In this document: positions 19,883 to 29,465 of the stretch, in pieces
Layout of the letters: each line of letters starts with the position of its first letter
How positions within the stretch are numbered: the stretch's first letter is position 1
Assembly: GCF_001976145.1 (NCBI RefSeq)
Contig: NZ_MOXD01000014.1
Location: 62,001-126,000 of the forward strand
Origin: Serratia oryzae
GTDB taxonomy: Bacteria; Pseudomonadota; Gammaproteobacteria; Enterobacterales; Enterobacteriaceae
DNA: 64,000 bases
Direction of reading: 5' to 3'
The notes under the pieces: model-generated
The model's database searches: none
Told to the model about the DNA's origin: nothing
Seen by the model: only the letters and a program-made list of their open reading frames with translations
Translations under genes and position numbers: made by a program

Positions 19883-20913
19883 GACGCCATTCCCAAACCC
19901 ACAATGTTAGCCGCCAGAATGATCACCAGACAACCGATGCACAGAACGGCAACCGGTTTTCTGGTGCCGCATTTCCACTCTTTCAGCAGCAACCCGACAA
20001 TGCCACCGCACAGCACGTAGAAGCTCATGTGAAGCATCCAGCTCATGTAATCGTATTGTGCTGGGATCTTGGCATGGCCCCAGGCGTAGAAGAAGAATTG
20101 CAGATACCACATCAGGCCTGCCAGCATGGAGAACAGCACGTTGCTGATCAGCAGCCGCTTCGGCAGCGAGAAATCTGCTTTGACCGAGAGATTGTTCAGG
20201 GTTGCCAGGCGGATAAAACAGTACCCCAGGTTGATCAGCGCGCCACCGCCCATAATCACCACGTAGCTTGGTAAGGCGACATACAGCGGATCGATCCCCA
20301 ATGCGCTGGCCGCTTCGTGCATCGGTTTGGCGGCGTCCATGGCAAACGACATTCCTGCCGAGAAAATGCCGCACATCACCGCCAGTGCCAGCCCTTTCTT
20401 CAGATTGAACTCTTCGGCGCGGATGCCCATGGCCCGCTCTTTCAGCAAGCCTGCATAGCTGACGATCACCACGCCGATCAGCGCAACAAATACCCCCAAC
20501 AGTGACAGGCGACCACCGGCGGTGCCGAACAGCAATTCAAAGCGGCCCTGCAGCAGCGGGGTCATCAGCGTGCCGATGATCAGCGTGATGCCGATAGCGA
20601 TACCAATCCCCATCGACATGCCGAGATAGCGCATGGTCAGGCCATAGTTGATGTTACCAATCCCCCACATGGCACCGAACAGGAACACCGGCAGCAGGGT
20701 CGTGGCGCTGAAGGAGCCGTAGTAGTGCCAGAAATCAGGCAGCAGCACATAGCTGACGCCCCAAGGCAGGATGAGCCATGACATAAAGCCGCCAATCGAC
20801 CACATGGTTTCCCAGGACCAGTTTTTTACCTGTTTAAAGGGGGCGTAGAAGCAGGCGGCGCTGGCTGCCCCGACTAAGTGCCAGAGTATCCCTAGCATGA
20901 TGGCGTTGTTCAT
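19879..20913 (-). CDS. rhaT: L-rhamnose/proton symporter
   Basis: Inner-membrane sugar transporter of the drug/metabolite superfamily. 344 residues, exactly the E. coli length, with about ten hydrophobic segments; starts [35 protein letters not shown]. The ATG at 20913 was chosen over an upstream in-frame reading with 38 unrelated residues. Convergent with rhaR, 4-base overlap. Likely RhaS-controlled through the operator at 20990-21037. Confidence 0.97.
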   Translation of the reverse strand: MNNAIMLGILWHLVGAASAACFYAPFKQVKNWSWETMWSIGGFMSWLILPWGVSYVLLPDFWHYYGSFSATTLLPVFLFGAMWGIGNINYGLTMRYLGMSMGIGIAIGITLIIGTLMTPLLQGRFELLFGTAGGRLSLLGVFVALIGVVIVSYAGLLKERAMGIRAEEFNLKKGLALAVMCGIFSAGMSFAMDAAKPMHEAASALGIDPLYVALPSYVVIMGGGALINLGYCFIRLATLNNLSVKADFSLPKRLLISNVLFSMLAGLMWYLQFFFYAWGHAKIPAQYDYMSWMLHMSFYVLCGGIVGLLLKEWKCGTRKPVAVLCIGCLVIILAANIVGLGMAS

Positions 20914-20989
20914 CTTGTTATCCTTCGTTGTTATTGACGCGGTAAGACCACGGATGAACAGGAAGTCTAAACAGAGGCGGTAAAGGGAA

Positions 20990-21037
20990 CCTTCGGGTGG
21001 CTGCCGGATGGGGCAAGAGCATGGCAAAATTCAGCGG
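20990..21037 (-). promoter_or_regulatory. Predicted RhaS operator of the rhaT promoter
   Basis: Plus-strand CCTTCGGGTGGCTGCC (20990-21005), a 17-bp gap, then GGCAAAATTCAGCGG (21023-21037). The rhaB site reads CCTTCTCGCTACTGCC, a 17-bp gap, then GGCAAAATGGCAAAG, in the same orientation relative to its gene. The shared half-sites and identical spacing make a common RhaS operator likely. Confidence 0.6.
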
Positions 21038-21106
21038 GTGTGTATGCCGACGATCACAGATTTAGCGCGATGCCAGCAAGGCAGGCATCGCTTTGAGGGG
21101 CTGGCT

Positions 21107-21580
21107 TTATTCTTTCAGCAGAGCACCCGCGTAACCTAGCTGGCGCCAGGCCTCATAGACCACCACGGAAACCGCGTTTGACAGATTCATGCTACGGCTT
21201 TGGGCCTGCATCGGGATGCGGATTTTCTGCTGCGCAGGTAACGCATCAAGGATGCTGGCGGGCAGGCCACGGGTTTCCGGGCCAAACAACAGATAGTCTC
21301 CAACCTGATAACTCACCGCGCTGTGCGCCGGGGTGCCTTTGGTGGTCAGGGCAAACAGCCGCTGTGGGTTTTCACTGGCAAGAAACGCGGGGTAATCGGC
21401 ATGACGCTTGATGCTGGCAAATTCATGGTAATCCAGCCCGGCGCGGCGCAGGCGCTTGTCATCCCACGGAAAGCCCATCGGCTCGATCAGGTGCAACTGG
21501 AAGCCGGTATTGGCACACAGGCGGATAATATTCCCGGTGTTGGGGGGAATTTCGGGTTCAAATAAAACGATATTCAGCAT
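21107..21580 (-). CDS. trmL: tRNA (cytidine/uridine-34-2'-O)-methyltransferase TrmL
   Basis: SPOUT-family methylase of the wobble nucleotide in tRNA-Leu isoacceptors. 157 residues. The knot-forming SAM motifs are visible: N-terminal [31 protein letters not shown], and C-terminal [26 protein letters not shown]. Follows cysE directly in many enterics; here the rhamnose cluster lies between. Confidence 0.97.
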   Translation of the reverse strand: MLNIVLFEPEIPPNTGNIIRLCANTGFQLHLIEPMGFPWDDKRLRRAGLDYHEFASIKRHADYPAFLASENPQRLFALTTKGTPAHSAVSYQVGDYLLFGPETRGLPASILDALPAQQKIRIPMQAQSRSMNLSNAVSVVVYEAWRQLGYAGALLKE

Positions 21581-21587
21581 GTAACAG

Positions 21588-21606
21588 GCCCCTCATGATG
21601 AGGGGC
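21588..21606. terminator. Palindromic hairpin between cpxA and trmL
   Basis: GCCCCTCAT / ATGAGGGGC around a single base (21588-21606), about 30 bases downstream of the cpxA stop and just before trmL. A likely transcript end for cpxRA; no good T run. Confidence 0.5.
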
Positions 21607-21637
21607 GCAGAATAACAAACTCTTGGCGCGCTGGCGA

Positions 21638-23008
21638 TTAGCGCTGATGCAGCGGTAACCACAGCACCAGACGCAATCCCCCTAACGGGCTGTCTTCGGC
21701 CTTCACCCAGCCGCGATGCTGGGCGACTGCGGCTTCGACGATCGCCAACCCCAGGCCAGTGCCGCCGGATTCACGATCGCGGGCTTCATCGGTGCGGTAG
21801 AACGGGCGGAATATCTGTTCGCGATCTTCTGCACTGACGCCGGGGCCGTCGTCATCGACCACGATGGTGACTCCCTGATTATCGGCGCTGAATGCCACCG
21901 TGATGTGCGTATGGGAGTAACGCAGGGCATTGCGCACAATGTTTTCCAGCGCGCTGTCCAGTGCCCCTGCGTTGCCGTAAATCGTCCAGGGGCCTGGAGG
22001 GGCGGTGACCTCCAACTGTTTACCCATCTGCTCGGCTTCGAAGCGGGCATTGTCCAGCACTTCGGCCCACAGTTCGTTCGTTTTCAGCAGTTCACGCACC
22101 AGTTCACTCTTCTGCTGCCCGCGTGACAACAGCAGCAGATCGTTGATCATCGAGTCCAACCGTTGGGTTTCGGTTTCAATACGCGCCAGTTCGTGCCCTT
22201 CGCCGTGACGGCGGCGCATCAAGGCCGTTGCCAATTGCAGACGCGTTAACGGGGTGCGCAGCTCATGGGAGATGTCGGAAATCAGCCGTTGCTGCGCCGT
22301 CATCATTCTTTCGAGGGCGCTTACCATTTGGTTGAAACTGGCACCGGTGGCGAGAAACTCCTGCGGCCCGGACTCCAGTTCTGGGTGCTGTTTCAGGTTG
22401 CCGCGGGCGACATCGTCGGCGGCATTTTTCAGCTTACGTGCCGGTTTCGCCAGGCTCCACGCCAGCCACAACAGCAGCGGAGCGCTGATCAGCATGGTGA
22501 CGATCAGCAGCAACAGCGGGCGATCGAACATCAGGTTGATAAAATCGGATTGTGGGCTGTTCGCCGGGCGGATCAGGTAGAGCTGGTAGTTGTCTTCACC
22601 ATCGCGCACCGAGAACGGGCCGACCAGCTCAACGCGGCCATACTTTTTCTTTTTTGGGAAATCTGCGTTATCCGACTGGCCGATAAAGTTGCGCACAATC
22701 TGCATTTCGTTGCGCTGGGCGCCGATCACCCGCCCTTCGCTGGTGACCAGAATCAGGCGCTGGCCTGGAGGGGCCCACTTATCGATAGCGCGAAACAGGC
22801 GGCGCCACCACATCAGATCGTTGGCCGGATCGTTTTGCAACTCGGCCTCAACGTGCTGTTCCAGCATCAACCCCTGCCGCTGCTCGCTGTCCAGCAGCGA
22901 GGTGATCTGGCGGGAGTCAAGCTTAGGCACCATCAGCACCAACATCAGCACCAGGGCTAATGTGAACCAGAAAATGGCGAAGATGCGTGCCGTCAAACTG
23001 TTGATCAT
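21638..23008 (-). CDS. cpxA: Envelope-stress sensor histidine kinase CpxA
   Basis: Inner-membrane kinase and phosphatase for CpxR, sensing misfolded envelope proteins. 456 residues (E. coli 457): TM1 about residues 8-28, a periplasmic sensor domain, TM2 about 164-185, HAMP, then the H-box SDISHELRTPLTRLQ with H248, N-box and the G-box GTGLGLAIVEAAV. The ATG at 23008 overlaps the cpxR stop (ATGA); the longer in-frame reading would lie inside cpxR. Confidence 0.98.
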   Translation of the reverse strand: MINSLTARIFAIFWFTLALVLMLVLMVPKLDSRQITSLLDSEQRQGLMLEQHVEAELQNDPANDLMWWRRLFRAIDKWAPPGQRLILVTSEGRVIGAQRNEMQIVRNFIGQSDNADFPKKKKYGRVELVGPFSVRDGEDNYQLYLIRPANSPQSDFINLMFDRPLLLLIVTMLISAPLLLWLAWSLAKPARKLKNAADDVARGNLKQHPELESGPQEFLATGASFNQMVSALERMMTAQQRLISDISHELRTPLTRLQLATALMRRRHGEGHELARIETETQRLDSMINDLLLLSRGQQKSELVRELLKTNELWAEVLDNARFEAEQMGKQLEVTAPPGPWTIYGNAGALDSALENIVRNALRYSHTHITVAFSADNQGVTIVVDDDGPGVSAEDREQIFRPFYRTDEARDRESGGTGLGLAIVEAAVAQHRGWVKAEDSPLGGLRLVLWLPLHQR

Positions 23009-23703
23009 GTTGCTGATACCATCAAATAACCCCGTCCACGCAGGGTTTTGAACCATGGGTGGCCGTCTTTGCGATCCGGCAGCTTACGCCGCAGGTTGGA
23101 AATGTGCATGTCAATGGCGCGGTCAAACGGCGTCAGGCGCTTGCCTAACACTTCTTGGCTCAGTAATTCACGTGAGACAACCTGGCCGAGATGCTGTGCC
23201 AGCAGGTAGAGCAAGGTAAATTCGGTGCCGGTGAGATCGAGGGTTTGCCCGTCAAAAGTGGCTTCCTGGCGGCCAGGATTAAGCTGCAGGCCGTCCACAT
23301 CCAAAGTCGGGGCGCTGGTATCCACATTCTGCTGCTGTTCGCTCCAGTTGGAACGGCGCAAAATAGCGCGGATGCGGGCCACCAGTTCACGATCGTTAAA
23401 GGGTTTTGCCAGATAATCATCAGCACCCAGTTCCAGGCCAAGTACCCGATCCAGTTCACTGCCGCGGGCGGTCAACATGATCACCGGGGTTTGGTGATGT
23501 TGGCGCAGTTCTTTCAAGGTGTCGATACCGTTTTTTTTCGGCATCATGATGTCGAGCAACAGTAGATCGATGGAGCTGTCCAGCAACGACAACGCCTGTT
23601 CACCGTCGTGGGCCACAACGATGTTAAAGCCTTCCATTTCAAGCAGTTCTTTCAGCAGCGAGGTTAACTCGCGGTCATCGTCAACTAACAGAATTTTGTT
23701 CAT
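23005..23703 (-). CDS. cpxR: Response regulator CpxR
   Basis: OmpR-family regulator. 232 residues: receiver domain with phospho-acceptor D51 (LLLLDIMMPKKNG) and K in MLTARGSELDRV...DYLAKPFN, plus a winged-helix C-terminal domain. Overlaps cpxA by 4 bases and is divergent from cpxP. A CpxR box lies in the shared promoter region. Confidence 0.98.
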   Translation of the reverse strand: MNKILLVDDDRELTSLLKELLEMEGFNIVVAHDGEQALSLLDSSIDLLLLDIMMPKKNGIDTLKELRQHHQTPVIMLTARGSELDRVLGLELGADDYLAKPFNDRELVARIRAILRRSNWSEQQQNVDTSAPTLDVDGLQLNPGRQEATFDGQTLDLTGTEFTLLYLLAQHLGQVVSRELLSQEVLGKRLTPFDRAIDMHISNLRRKLPDRKDGHPWFKTLRGRGYLMVSAT

Positions 23704-23756
23704 TATGATTTACCTCCTGACGCAAAATACGTCATCAACTGTTGACATTCCATGAC

Positions 23757-23771
23757 TTTACGTAGTTTTAC
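23757..23771 (-). promoter_or_regulatory. CpxR box between cpxR and cpxP
   Basis: The minus strand reads GTAAA-ACTAC-GTAAA, an exact match to the known CpxR consensus GTAAA-N5-GTAAA. It sits in the 148-bp divergent region, consistent with CpxR control of cpxP and autoregulation of cpxRA. Confidence 0.85.
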
Positions 23772-23851
23772 ATGCCCTGACGCATGTTTGCAGGTGCAGC
23801 AGTACACTGTTTCTCGTTGATTCGCAAAGAGAGAATGGCTGAGGAGTTCAA

Positions 23852-24346
23852 ATGCGTAAGTTGACCACGGTAGTGATGGCATCAATGCTGGCGATGGGTT
23901 CTTCCGCTGTTTTGGCTGCCGATACTACACCGGAAACTGCTCAGTCTCTCGCCCATGATGCGATGATGAGAACCCCCGGGCAATACCATATGTTTGAAGG
24001 TGTCAGCCTGACCGAACAGCAGCGCCAGCAAATGCGCGATTTAATGCGCCAGGCACGTTACGATCTGCCCGGTGTTGCGTTAGCGGAAATCGAAGCCATG
24101 CACCGGCTGGTGATTGCCGACAAATTTGATGAAGCCGCCGTGCAAGCTCAGGCGGAGAAGATGGTTCAGGAACAGGTTAAGCGCCAGGTCGAAATGGCCC
24201 GCATCCGTAACCAGATGTATAACCTGCTGACGCCAGAGCAAAAAAGTGTTTTAGATCAGAAGCATCAGCAGCGCATGCAGCAGATGGAGCAACAAATTTC
24301 TGGTTTGCAACAAACTTCTGCCCAGAAGTTGAGTACGACAAAGTAG
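23852..24346 (+). CDS. cpxP: Periplasmic Cpx repressor/chaperone CpxP
   Basis: Periplasmic inhibitor of CpxA and chaperone-like adaptor, strongly induced by CpxR. 164 residues with a signal peptide (cut near AVLA-AD) and two LTxxQ motifs, LTEQQ (53-57) and LTPEQ (126-130), the family hallmark. The mature protein is almost wholly helical. The 3' untranslated region continues into the CpxQ small RNA. Confidence 0.96.
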   Translation: MRKLTTVVMASMLAMGSSAVLAADTTPETAQSLAHDAMMRTPGQYHMFEGVSLTEQQRQQMRDLMRQARYDLPGVALAEIEAMHRLVIADKFDEAAVQAQAEKMVQEQVKRQVEMARIRNQMYNLLTPEQKSVLDQKHQQRMQQMEQQISGLQQTSAQKLSTTK

Positions 24347-24355
24347 TCCCCTGTT

Positions 24356-24413
24356 TTTTCCTTGCCATAGACACCATCCCTGTCTTCCCCGCCTTTACGG
24401 CGGGGCTTTTTTT
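24356..24413 (+). ncRNA. cpxQ: CpxQ small RNA from the cpxP 3' end
   Basis: About 58 bases beginning TTTTCCTTGCCATAGACACC and ending in the terminator T run. It matches, from memory, the CpxQ RNA cut from cpxP mRNA by RNase E in Salmonella and E. coli, with its Hfq-dependent seed regions. Only the terminator loop (CTTTACGG in place of the E. coli loop) clearly differs. The 5' end is inferred by that comparison. Confidence 0.8.
24387..24413 (+). terminator. Intrinsic terminator of cpxP/CpxQ
   Basis: Stem CCCCGCC / GGCGGGG (24387-24393, 24399-24405) with a 5-base loop, then C and seven Ts. Confidence 0.9.
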
Positions 24414-24462
24414 ACCCGACATTCCGTTATACTAACGCCATGAGTGTTCGTCGGGGTTTTTT

Positions 24463-25365
24463 ATGGAACAGCAATATGCGCGTCTGGTGAAATCCGCTGC
24501 TTTAGCGGCCACCGCGATGGCTTCTGTCTTGCTGCTGATCAAAATCATTGCCTGGTATCTAACCGGGTCGGTGAGCCTGCTGGCGGCGCTGGTGGATTCT
24601 CTGGTCGATATCGCTGCGTCGTTAACCAACCTGTTGGTGGTGCGTTACTCACTGCAACCCGCCGACGAGGAACATACCTTTGGTCATGGCAAGGCCGAGT
24701 CATTGGCGGCGCTGGCACAGAGCATGTTTATTTCCGGTTCTGCGCTGTTCCTGTTCCTGACCGGTTTTCAGCACCTTTATTCACCACAACCGCTCAACGC
24801 TCCCGGTGTTGGTGTGGCGGTGACGCTGGTTGCGCTGGCGAGCACCCTGATCCTGGTCACCTATCAGCGCTGGGTGGTAAGAAAAACGCGCAGCCAGGCG
24901 GTACGAGCGGATATGCTGCATTATCAGTCAGATGTCCTGATGAACGGTGCTATCCTTGTGGCGCTCGGGCTGAGTTGGTATGGGCTTCACCGCGCAGATG
25001 CGCTGTTTGCGTTAGGGATCGGGGTCTATATCCTCTATAGCGCGTTGCGTATGGGGTATGAAGCGGTACAATCCTTGCTAGATCGGGCCTTGCCGGATGA
25101 AGAGCGCAAGGCGATTATCGACGTGGTATCCTCTTGGCCAGGAGTGAGAGGGGCGCACGATTTGCGCACCCGGCAGTCCGGGCCGACACGTTTTATCCAG
25201 TTACACTTGGAAATGGACGATTCGCTGCCGTTGGTGCAGGCTCATATTCTGGCCGAGCAGGTTGAGCAGGCGCTATTGCACCGTTTCCCGGGGGCTGATG
25301 TGATTATTCACCAGGATCCTTGCTCTGTGGTGCCGGTAGGCCGGCAGGGCCATTGGGAACTATAA
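24463..25365 (+). CDS. fieF: Cation-efflux pump FieF (YiiP)
   Basis: Cation diffusion facilitator exporting ferrous iron and zinc in exchange for protons. 300 residues, same as E. coli: six membrane segments and a C-terminal cytoplasmic domain. The tetrahedral transport site is intact: D45 and D49 ([11 protein letters not shown]) with the H-x3-D pair of [13 protein letters not shown] in TM5. The [12 protein letters not shown] segment and the cytoplasmic metal ligands near the C-terminus ([12 protein letters not shown]) are also present. Confidence 0.97.
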   Translation: MEQQYARLVKSAALAATAMASVLLLIKIIAWYLTGSVSLLAALVDSLVDIAASLTNLLVVRYSLQPADEEHTFGHGKAESLAALAQSMFISGSALFLFLTGFQHLYSPQPLNAPGVGVAVTLVALASTLILVTYQRWVVRKTRSQAVRADMLHYQSDVLMNGAILVALGLSWYGLHRADALFALGIGVYILYSALRMGYEAVQSLLDRALPDEERKAIIDVVSSWPGVRGAHDLRTRQSGPTRFIQLHLEMDDSLPLVQAHILAEQVEQALLHRFPGADVIIHQDPCSVVPVGRQGHWEL

Positions 25366-25585
25366 TTAGCTGAAGTGGGTCAATAGGGGAGCGGTTGCGG
25401 GAGGATTGCGTTAGCTCGGTGTGCTATATGCCGCTTTTTCCTTGACATAGCGTGACCTGAATCAATTCAGCTAAGTCATTTTGTTATAATATCCAGCAAT
25501 AAAAGCCGGAAAGCTGGTTTTCCCCGGTTGGGAAGAGCCCAGGCAATCGGCGAATACAGAATTCTTTACAAGTTCAGAGGTAGTC

Positions 25586-26548
25586 ATGATCAAGAAAATC
25601 GGTGTACTGACGAGTGGCGGCGACGCGCCAGGTATGAACGCTGCCATCCGTGGCGTTGTACGTGCTGCACTCACAGAAGGTCTGGAAGTTTTTGGTATTC
25701 ACGATGGCTACCTTGGTTTGTACGAAGATCGCATGGAAAAATTGGACCGCTACAGCGTGTCTGACATGATCAACCGCGGCGGCACTTTCCTGGGTTCTGC
25801 GCGTTTCCCTGAATTCAGAGATGAAAACGTACGCGCCAAGGCGATTGAAAACCTGAAAAAGCATGGCATTGATGCGCTGGTGGTTATTGGCGGTGACGGT
25901 TCCTACATGGGGGCGAAACGCCTGACCGAAGAAGGTTTCCCTTGCATTGGTCTACCGGGCACCATTGATAACGATGTGGCGGGAACAGACTACACCATCG
26001 GTTACTTCACCGCGTTGGAAACCGTGGTTGAAGCGATTGACCGCCTGCGCGACACTTCTTCATCGCACCAACGTATCTCTATTGTTGAAGTGATGGGGCG
26101 TTACTGTGGCGAATTGACGTTGTCTGCCGCGATTGCCGGGGGCTGTGAATTTATCGTGCTGCCGGAAATTGAATTCAGCCGTGACGATCTGGTTGAAGAG
26201 ATCAAAGCCGGTATTGCCAAAGGTAAAAAACATGCCATCGTGGCGATCACTGAGCATGTCTGTGACGTTGATGAACTGGCGCGCTACATCGAGCAGGAAA
26301 CGTGTCGTGAAACTCGCGCTACCGTGTTGGGGCACATCCAGCGTGGCGGTTCGCCGGTAGCTTATGACCGTATTCTGGCTTCCCGTATGGGCGCATACTC
26401 CATTGAACTGCTGCTGCAGGGCTATGGTGGCCGCTGTGTGGGTATTCAGAACGAGAAGCTGGTGCACCATGACATCATTGATGCTATCGAAAATATGAAG
26501 CGTACGTTCCACCTCGACTGGCTGGAAACGGCGAAAAAGCTGTACTGA
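25586..26548 (+). CDS. pfkA: 6-phosphofructokinase I
   Basis: ATP-dependent phosphorylation of fructose-6-phosphate, the main glycolytic control point; allosteric. 320 residues. ATP-site [23 protein letters not shown], catalytic [16 protein letters not shown] and [10 protein letters not shown] are present. The 220-bp upstream region holds its promoter, not mapped further. A clear intrinsic terminator follows. Confidence 0.98.
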   Translation: MIKKIGVLTSGGDAPGMNAAIRGVVRAALTEGLEVFGIHDGYLGLYEDRMEKLDRYSVSDMINRGGTFLGSARFPEFRDENVRAKAIENLKKHGIDALVVIGGDGSYMGAKRLTEEGFPCIGLPGTIDNDVAGTDYTIGYFTALETVVEAIDRLRDTSSSHQRISIVEVMGRYCGELTLSAAIAGGCEFIVLPEIEFSRDDLVEEIKAGIAKGKKHAIVAITEHVCDVDELARYIEQETCRETRATVLGHIQRGGSPVAYDRILASRMGAYSIELLLQGYGGRCVGIQNEKLVHHDIIDAIENMKRTFHLDWLETAKKLY

Positions 26549-26572
26549 TAAGTATCTGTTTACTGCCAATAA

Positions 26573-26596
26573 GCCTCCCTCACAGGAGGCTTTTTT
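26573..26596 (+). terminator. pfkA intrinsic terminator
   Basis: Stem GCCTCC / GGAGGC with a 6-base loop followed by seven Ts, 24 bases after the stop. Confidence 0.9.
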
Positions 26597-26735
26597 ATGC
26601 GCTGCCTTTCATATTCCAGAATGGTCTAGCCAAAAATTTTTTATTCTTTAATGGTGAAGGGAATTTCTGGCAGGCTCTCAGTTAATGCTAAATCAACCTG
26701 CTGAGGTTGCGGTCATTTTTCTGGGGGAGTGTGTA

Positions 26736-27725
26736 ATGCGTAAATGGGGTGTAGGTGTGGCTTTACTGCTGTTGGCATCCGGTGCCATAGCGAAAGATAT
26801 TCAATTGCTGAATGTTTCATACGATCCAACCCGCGAGTTCTATCAGGAATATAACACGGCCTTCGGTAAATACTGGCAACAGCAGACCGGTGATAAGGTG
26901 ACGGTACGCCAGTCGCACGGCGGCTCCGGTAAGCAGGCCACCTCGGTGATTAACGGTATTGAGGCGGATGTGGTTACGCTGGCACTGGCTTATGATGTAG
27001 ATGCTATCGCCGAGCGCGGCCGTATTGAGAAAGACTGGATCAAACGTCTGCCTGACAACTCAGCACCCTATACTTCCACCATCGTATTCTTGGTACGCAA
27101 AGGCAACCCGAAACAGATCCACGATTGGCCCGATCTGGTGAAGCCAGGCGTGTCGGTCATTACGCCGAATCCTAAAACTTCCGGCGGTGCTCGCTGGAAC
27201 TATCTGGCGGCCTGGGGCTATGCCTTGCACCACAATAATGGCGATAAAGCCAAGGCGCAGGAGTTCGTTAAAAGCCTGTATAAAAACGTTGAAGTGCTGG
27301 ATTCCGGTGCGCGCGGTGCCACTAACACCTTTGTTGAACGTGGCATCGGGGATGTGCTGATCGCCTGGGAGAACGAAGCGCTGTTGGCAGAAAAAGAGCT
27401 GGGTAAAGACAAATTTGAAATCATTACCCCAAGCGAATCGATCCTGGCTGAACCGACCGTGTCGGTGGTTGATAAAGTGGTCGACAAGCGCGGTACGCGC
27501 GATGTGGCTAACGCCTACCTGAAATACCTGTATTCCACCGAAGGCCAGACCATTGCCGCGAAGAATTACTATCGCCCGCGTGATGAGGCTGTCGCCGCCA
27601 CATTTGCCGAGCAGTTCCCGAAACTGAAGTTGTTCACCGTGGATGATACCTTCGGCGGCTGGGCCAACGCCCAGAAGGTCCATTTTGCTACCGGCGGTGT
27701 GTTTGATGAGATCAGCAAACGGTAA
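26736..27725 (+). CDS. sbp: Periplasmic sulfate-binding protein
   Basis: Substrate-binding component for the CysTWA sulfate/thiosulfate ABC transporter. 329 residues with signal peptide [21 protein letters not shown], then [26 protein letters not shown] and [18 protein letters not shown] typical of Sbp. The ATG at 26736 has GGGGGAG 6 bases before it; a longer in-frame reading would spoil the signal peptide. In E. coli sbp belongs to the CysB regulon; no site was delimited here. Its terminator region is duplicated around a repeat element. Confidence 0.97.
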   Translation: MRKWGVGVALLLLASGAIAKDIQLLNVSYDPTREFYQEYNTAFGKYWQQQTGDKVTVRQSHGGSGKQATSVINGIEADVVTLALAYDVDAIAERGRIEKDWIKRLPDNSAPYTSTIVFLVRKGNPKQIHDWPDLVKPGVSVITPNPKTSGGARWNYLAAWGYALHHNNGDKAKAQEFVKSLYKNVEVLDSGARGATNTFVERGIGDVLIAWENEALLAEKELGKDKFEIITPSESILAEPTVSVVDKVVDKRGTRDVANAYLKYLYSTEGQTIAAKNYYRPRDEAVAATFAEQFPKLKLFTVDDTFGGWANAQKVHFATGGVFDEISKR

Positions 27726-27746
27726 TTTGTGCAGGTATAAACAAAA

Positions 27747-27766
27747 AACCCCGGCAAGCCGGGGTT
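27747..27766. terminator. Terminator stem, left copy (sbp side)
   Basis: AACCCCGG / CCGGGGTT with a CAAG loop, 21 bases after the sbp stop. It lacks a downstream T run on the plus strand because the repeat element begins there. The direct repeat 27745-27766 is duplicated at 27898-27919. Confidence 0.75.
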
Positions 27767-27897
27767 GAGGTTGATGACAAAGTCGCTTTTGAACCCGAGA
27801 TACTCGGGCCTAGCGCGCCGAGGGGCGCTCCGGCGGCTTACGCCGCTACGACCCCTTCTGCACGCTCTCCCTAATAACGGGCTTTGTCAGCAGTCTG
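27767..27897. repeat. 131-bp MITE-like repeat, copy 1 (sbp-tpiA)
   Basis: Begins GAGGTTGATGACAAAG and ends CTTTGTCAGCAGTCTG. These ends are imperfect inverted repeats (12 of 16 bases pair, including 8 uninterrupted). It is about 92% identical, with no gaps, to 58206-58336. Internal small palindromes include CCCGAG-ATA-CTCGGG and GGCGGCTTACGCCGCT. No open reading frame of note. It is flanked by a 22-bp direct duplication of the terminator hairpin. Looks like a non-autonomous mobile or mobilised repeat; family not identified. Confidence 0.8.
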
Positions 27898-27921
27898 AAA
27901 ACCCCGGCAAGCCGGGGTTTT
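27898..27921. terminator. Bidirectional sbp/tpiA terminator, right copy
   Basis: AAAACCCCGG / CCGGGGTTTT with a CAAG loop, working on both strands between convergent sbp and tpiA. Confidence 0.85.
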
Positions 27922-27941
27922 GCTATTTCAGGCCGGATAAA

Positions 27942-28709
27942 TCAGGCTTTTTTCGCTGCGGCAGCGGCTTTGACGATCACGGCGAAAGCGTCAGCTTTCA
28001 GTGATGCACCACCTACCAGGGCACCGTCGATATCTGGCTGAGTAAACAGTTCTGCGGCATTTTTGTCGTTTACAGAACCGCCGTACTGGATGATCACTTC
28101 AGCGGCTACGGCAGCATCCTGCTTGGCGATATGATCGCGGATAAATTTGTGTACTGCCTGCGCCTGCGCAGGGGTGGCAGATTTGCCGGTACCGATGGCC
28201 CAGACTGGCTCATAGGCGATCACGGTGCCTTTGAACGCTTCCGCACCCTGAGTCTTCAGCACGGCATCCAACTGGCGTGCGCAAACTTCTTCCGTTTTAC
28301 CCGCTTCGTTTTCTGCTTCGGTTTCACCGATGCACAGCACAGGGATCAAGCCTGCTGTTTTCAGCACGGCAAATTTCTCGGCGATCGCAGCATCACTTTC
28401 TTTGTGATAAGTCCGGCGCTCTGAGTGGCCGATAATGATGTATTGTGCGCCGATGTCTTTCAGCATGTCGGCAGAGATTTCACCGGTGAAGGCACCAGAC
28501 AGATTCACATCTACGTTTTGGGCGCCCAGTGCGATGCGGCTGCCAGCCAGTGCGTGTTTGGCCTGATCCAGATACATCACCGGAGGTGCGATAGCAACGC
28601 CACAACCATCAACGCTGCTCAGTTCTTTGCGCAGGCCAGCGATCAGTTCGTTGACCATGTTGGTGCTGCCGTTAAGCTTCCAGTTACCCATAACTAATGG
28701 ATGACGCAT
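27942..28709 (-). CDS. tpiA: Triosephosphate isomerase
   Basis: Interconverts dihydroxyacetone phosphate and glyceraldehyde-3-phosphate. 255 residues from the ATG at 28709 ([15 protein letters not shown]). Catalytic Lys in NWKLNGS, His in IIGHSERR, Glu in [12 protein letters not shown], and the phosphate loop [13 protein letters not shown] are all seen. A longer in-frame reading adds 19 residues without family match. Confidence 0.98.
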   Translation of the reverse strand: MRHPLVMGNWKLNGSTNMVNELIAGLRKELSSVDGCGVAIAPPVMYLDQAKHALAGSRIALGAQNVDVNLSGAFTGEISADMLKDIGAQYIIIGHSERRTYHKESDAAIAEKFAVLKTAGLIPVLCIGETEAENEAGKTEEVCARQLDAVLKTQGAEAFKGTVIAYEPVWAIGTGKSATPAQAQAVHKFIRDHIAKQDAAVAAEVIIQYGGSVNDKNAAELFTQPDIDGALVGGASLKADAFAVIVKAAAAAKKA

Positions 28710-28836
28710 GTGTTTTTCTCCAAAATAAAGACGCGAGAGTCGAAATAACCACTGCCGGACCGGCAATTTACCTGCCCAACAGTATAGAGATGAATAAGCG
28801 CAAAGGCTTTGCTTTTTGTCATTAATTGCCGGGGTA

Positions 28837-29424
28837 TCAGGGCTCAGATAGTGCTAGCTTAATCGGTTCAACAGCGAAAGTTACCCCTTTATCGCCGTTA
28901 TCTGCAACCACATAACGTATTGCCCCCACCTGATGCTGATAAAAGTGCAGGCCTTTACCTTTTTCCAGCAGATTGTTCACCTTGATGATGCTTTCTTCCA
29001 TGGTAAGCGCCGGTTCAAATTGGCGCATCAGCGCTGCCATGTAATTGACCGCGATCGCCCGAGCGGCTTTTTCTTCATTACCCTGCACCGGCAAATGGGT
29101 GATTTGCAACGTTTTGATTTTGCCGGTGCCTTTTTCCAGCGCGGTGGAGGCATACAGGTTTTCATTAAGCTTACTGGCGGCGCGGGTCAGCAGAGGGGAG
29201 TCATCTTCCTGTGAGGCAATAGCGCGGAACTCACCGATCGGCAATGCCGGATTATCGCGGTTATATTTTTCGCGGAATTGCACCACCGTCAAATCAAATG
29301 TTGGTGCTCCGGCCAGCAGATAAGGCACGTTTGATGGCGCACCAGCAACGGCATCTGGCGGATCGGCCCAAGCATTACCGAGACCGAATAACAGGCAGGC
29401 AATAACGATGATTTTTCTCAGCAT
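28837..29424 (-). CDS. yiiQ: YiiQ, exported DUF1454 protein
   Basis: 195 residues with a signal peptide ([22 protein letters not shown]), so probably periplasmic. The body matches what I recall of the enteric YiiQ (DUF1454) family next to tpiA; no catalytic motif or known function. The ATG at 29424 was chosen because it places the signal peptide at the N-terminus; a reading 7 residues longer is possible. Confidence 0.85.
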   Translation of the reverse strand: MLRKIIVIACLLFGLGNAWADPPDAVAGAPSNVPYLLAGAPTFDLTVVQFREKYNRDNPALPIGEFRAIASQEDDSPLLTRAASKLNENLYASTALEKGTGKIKTLQITHLPVQGNEEKAARAIAVNYMAALMRQFEPALTMEESIIKVNNLLEKGKGLHFYQHQVGAIRYVVADNGDKGVTFAVEPIKLALSEP

Positions 29425-29465
29425 GATAGGCGGCATCGGTAACAAGGATTACTCCGATTAAAGCG

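Noticed and set aside
20914-21106. Extra gene between rhaT and trmL
   Set aside because: No open frame with a start signal; the interval is explained by the rhaT promoter and operator and the trmL 3' region.
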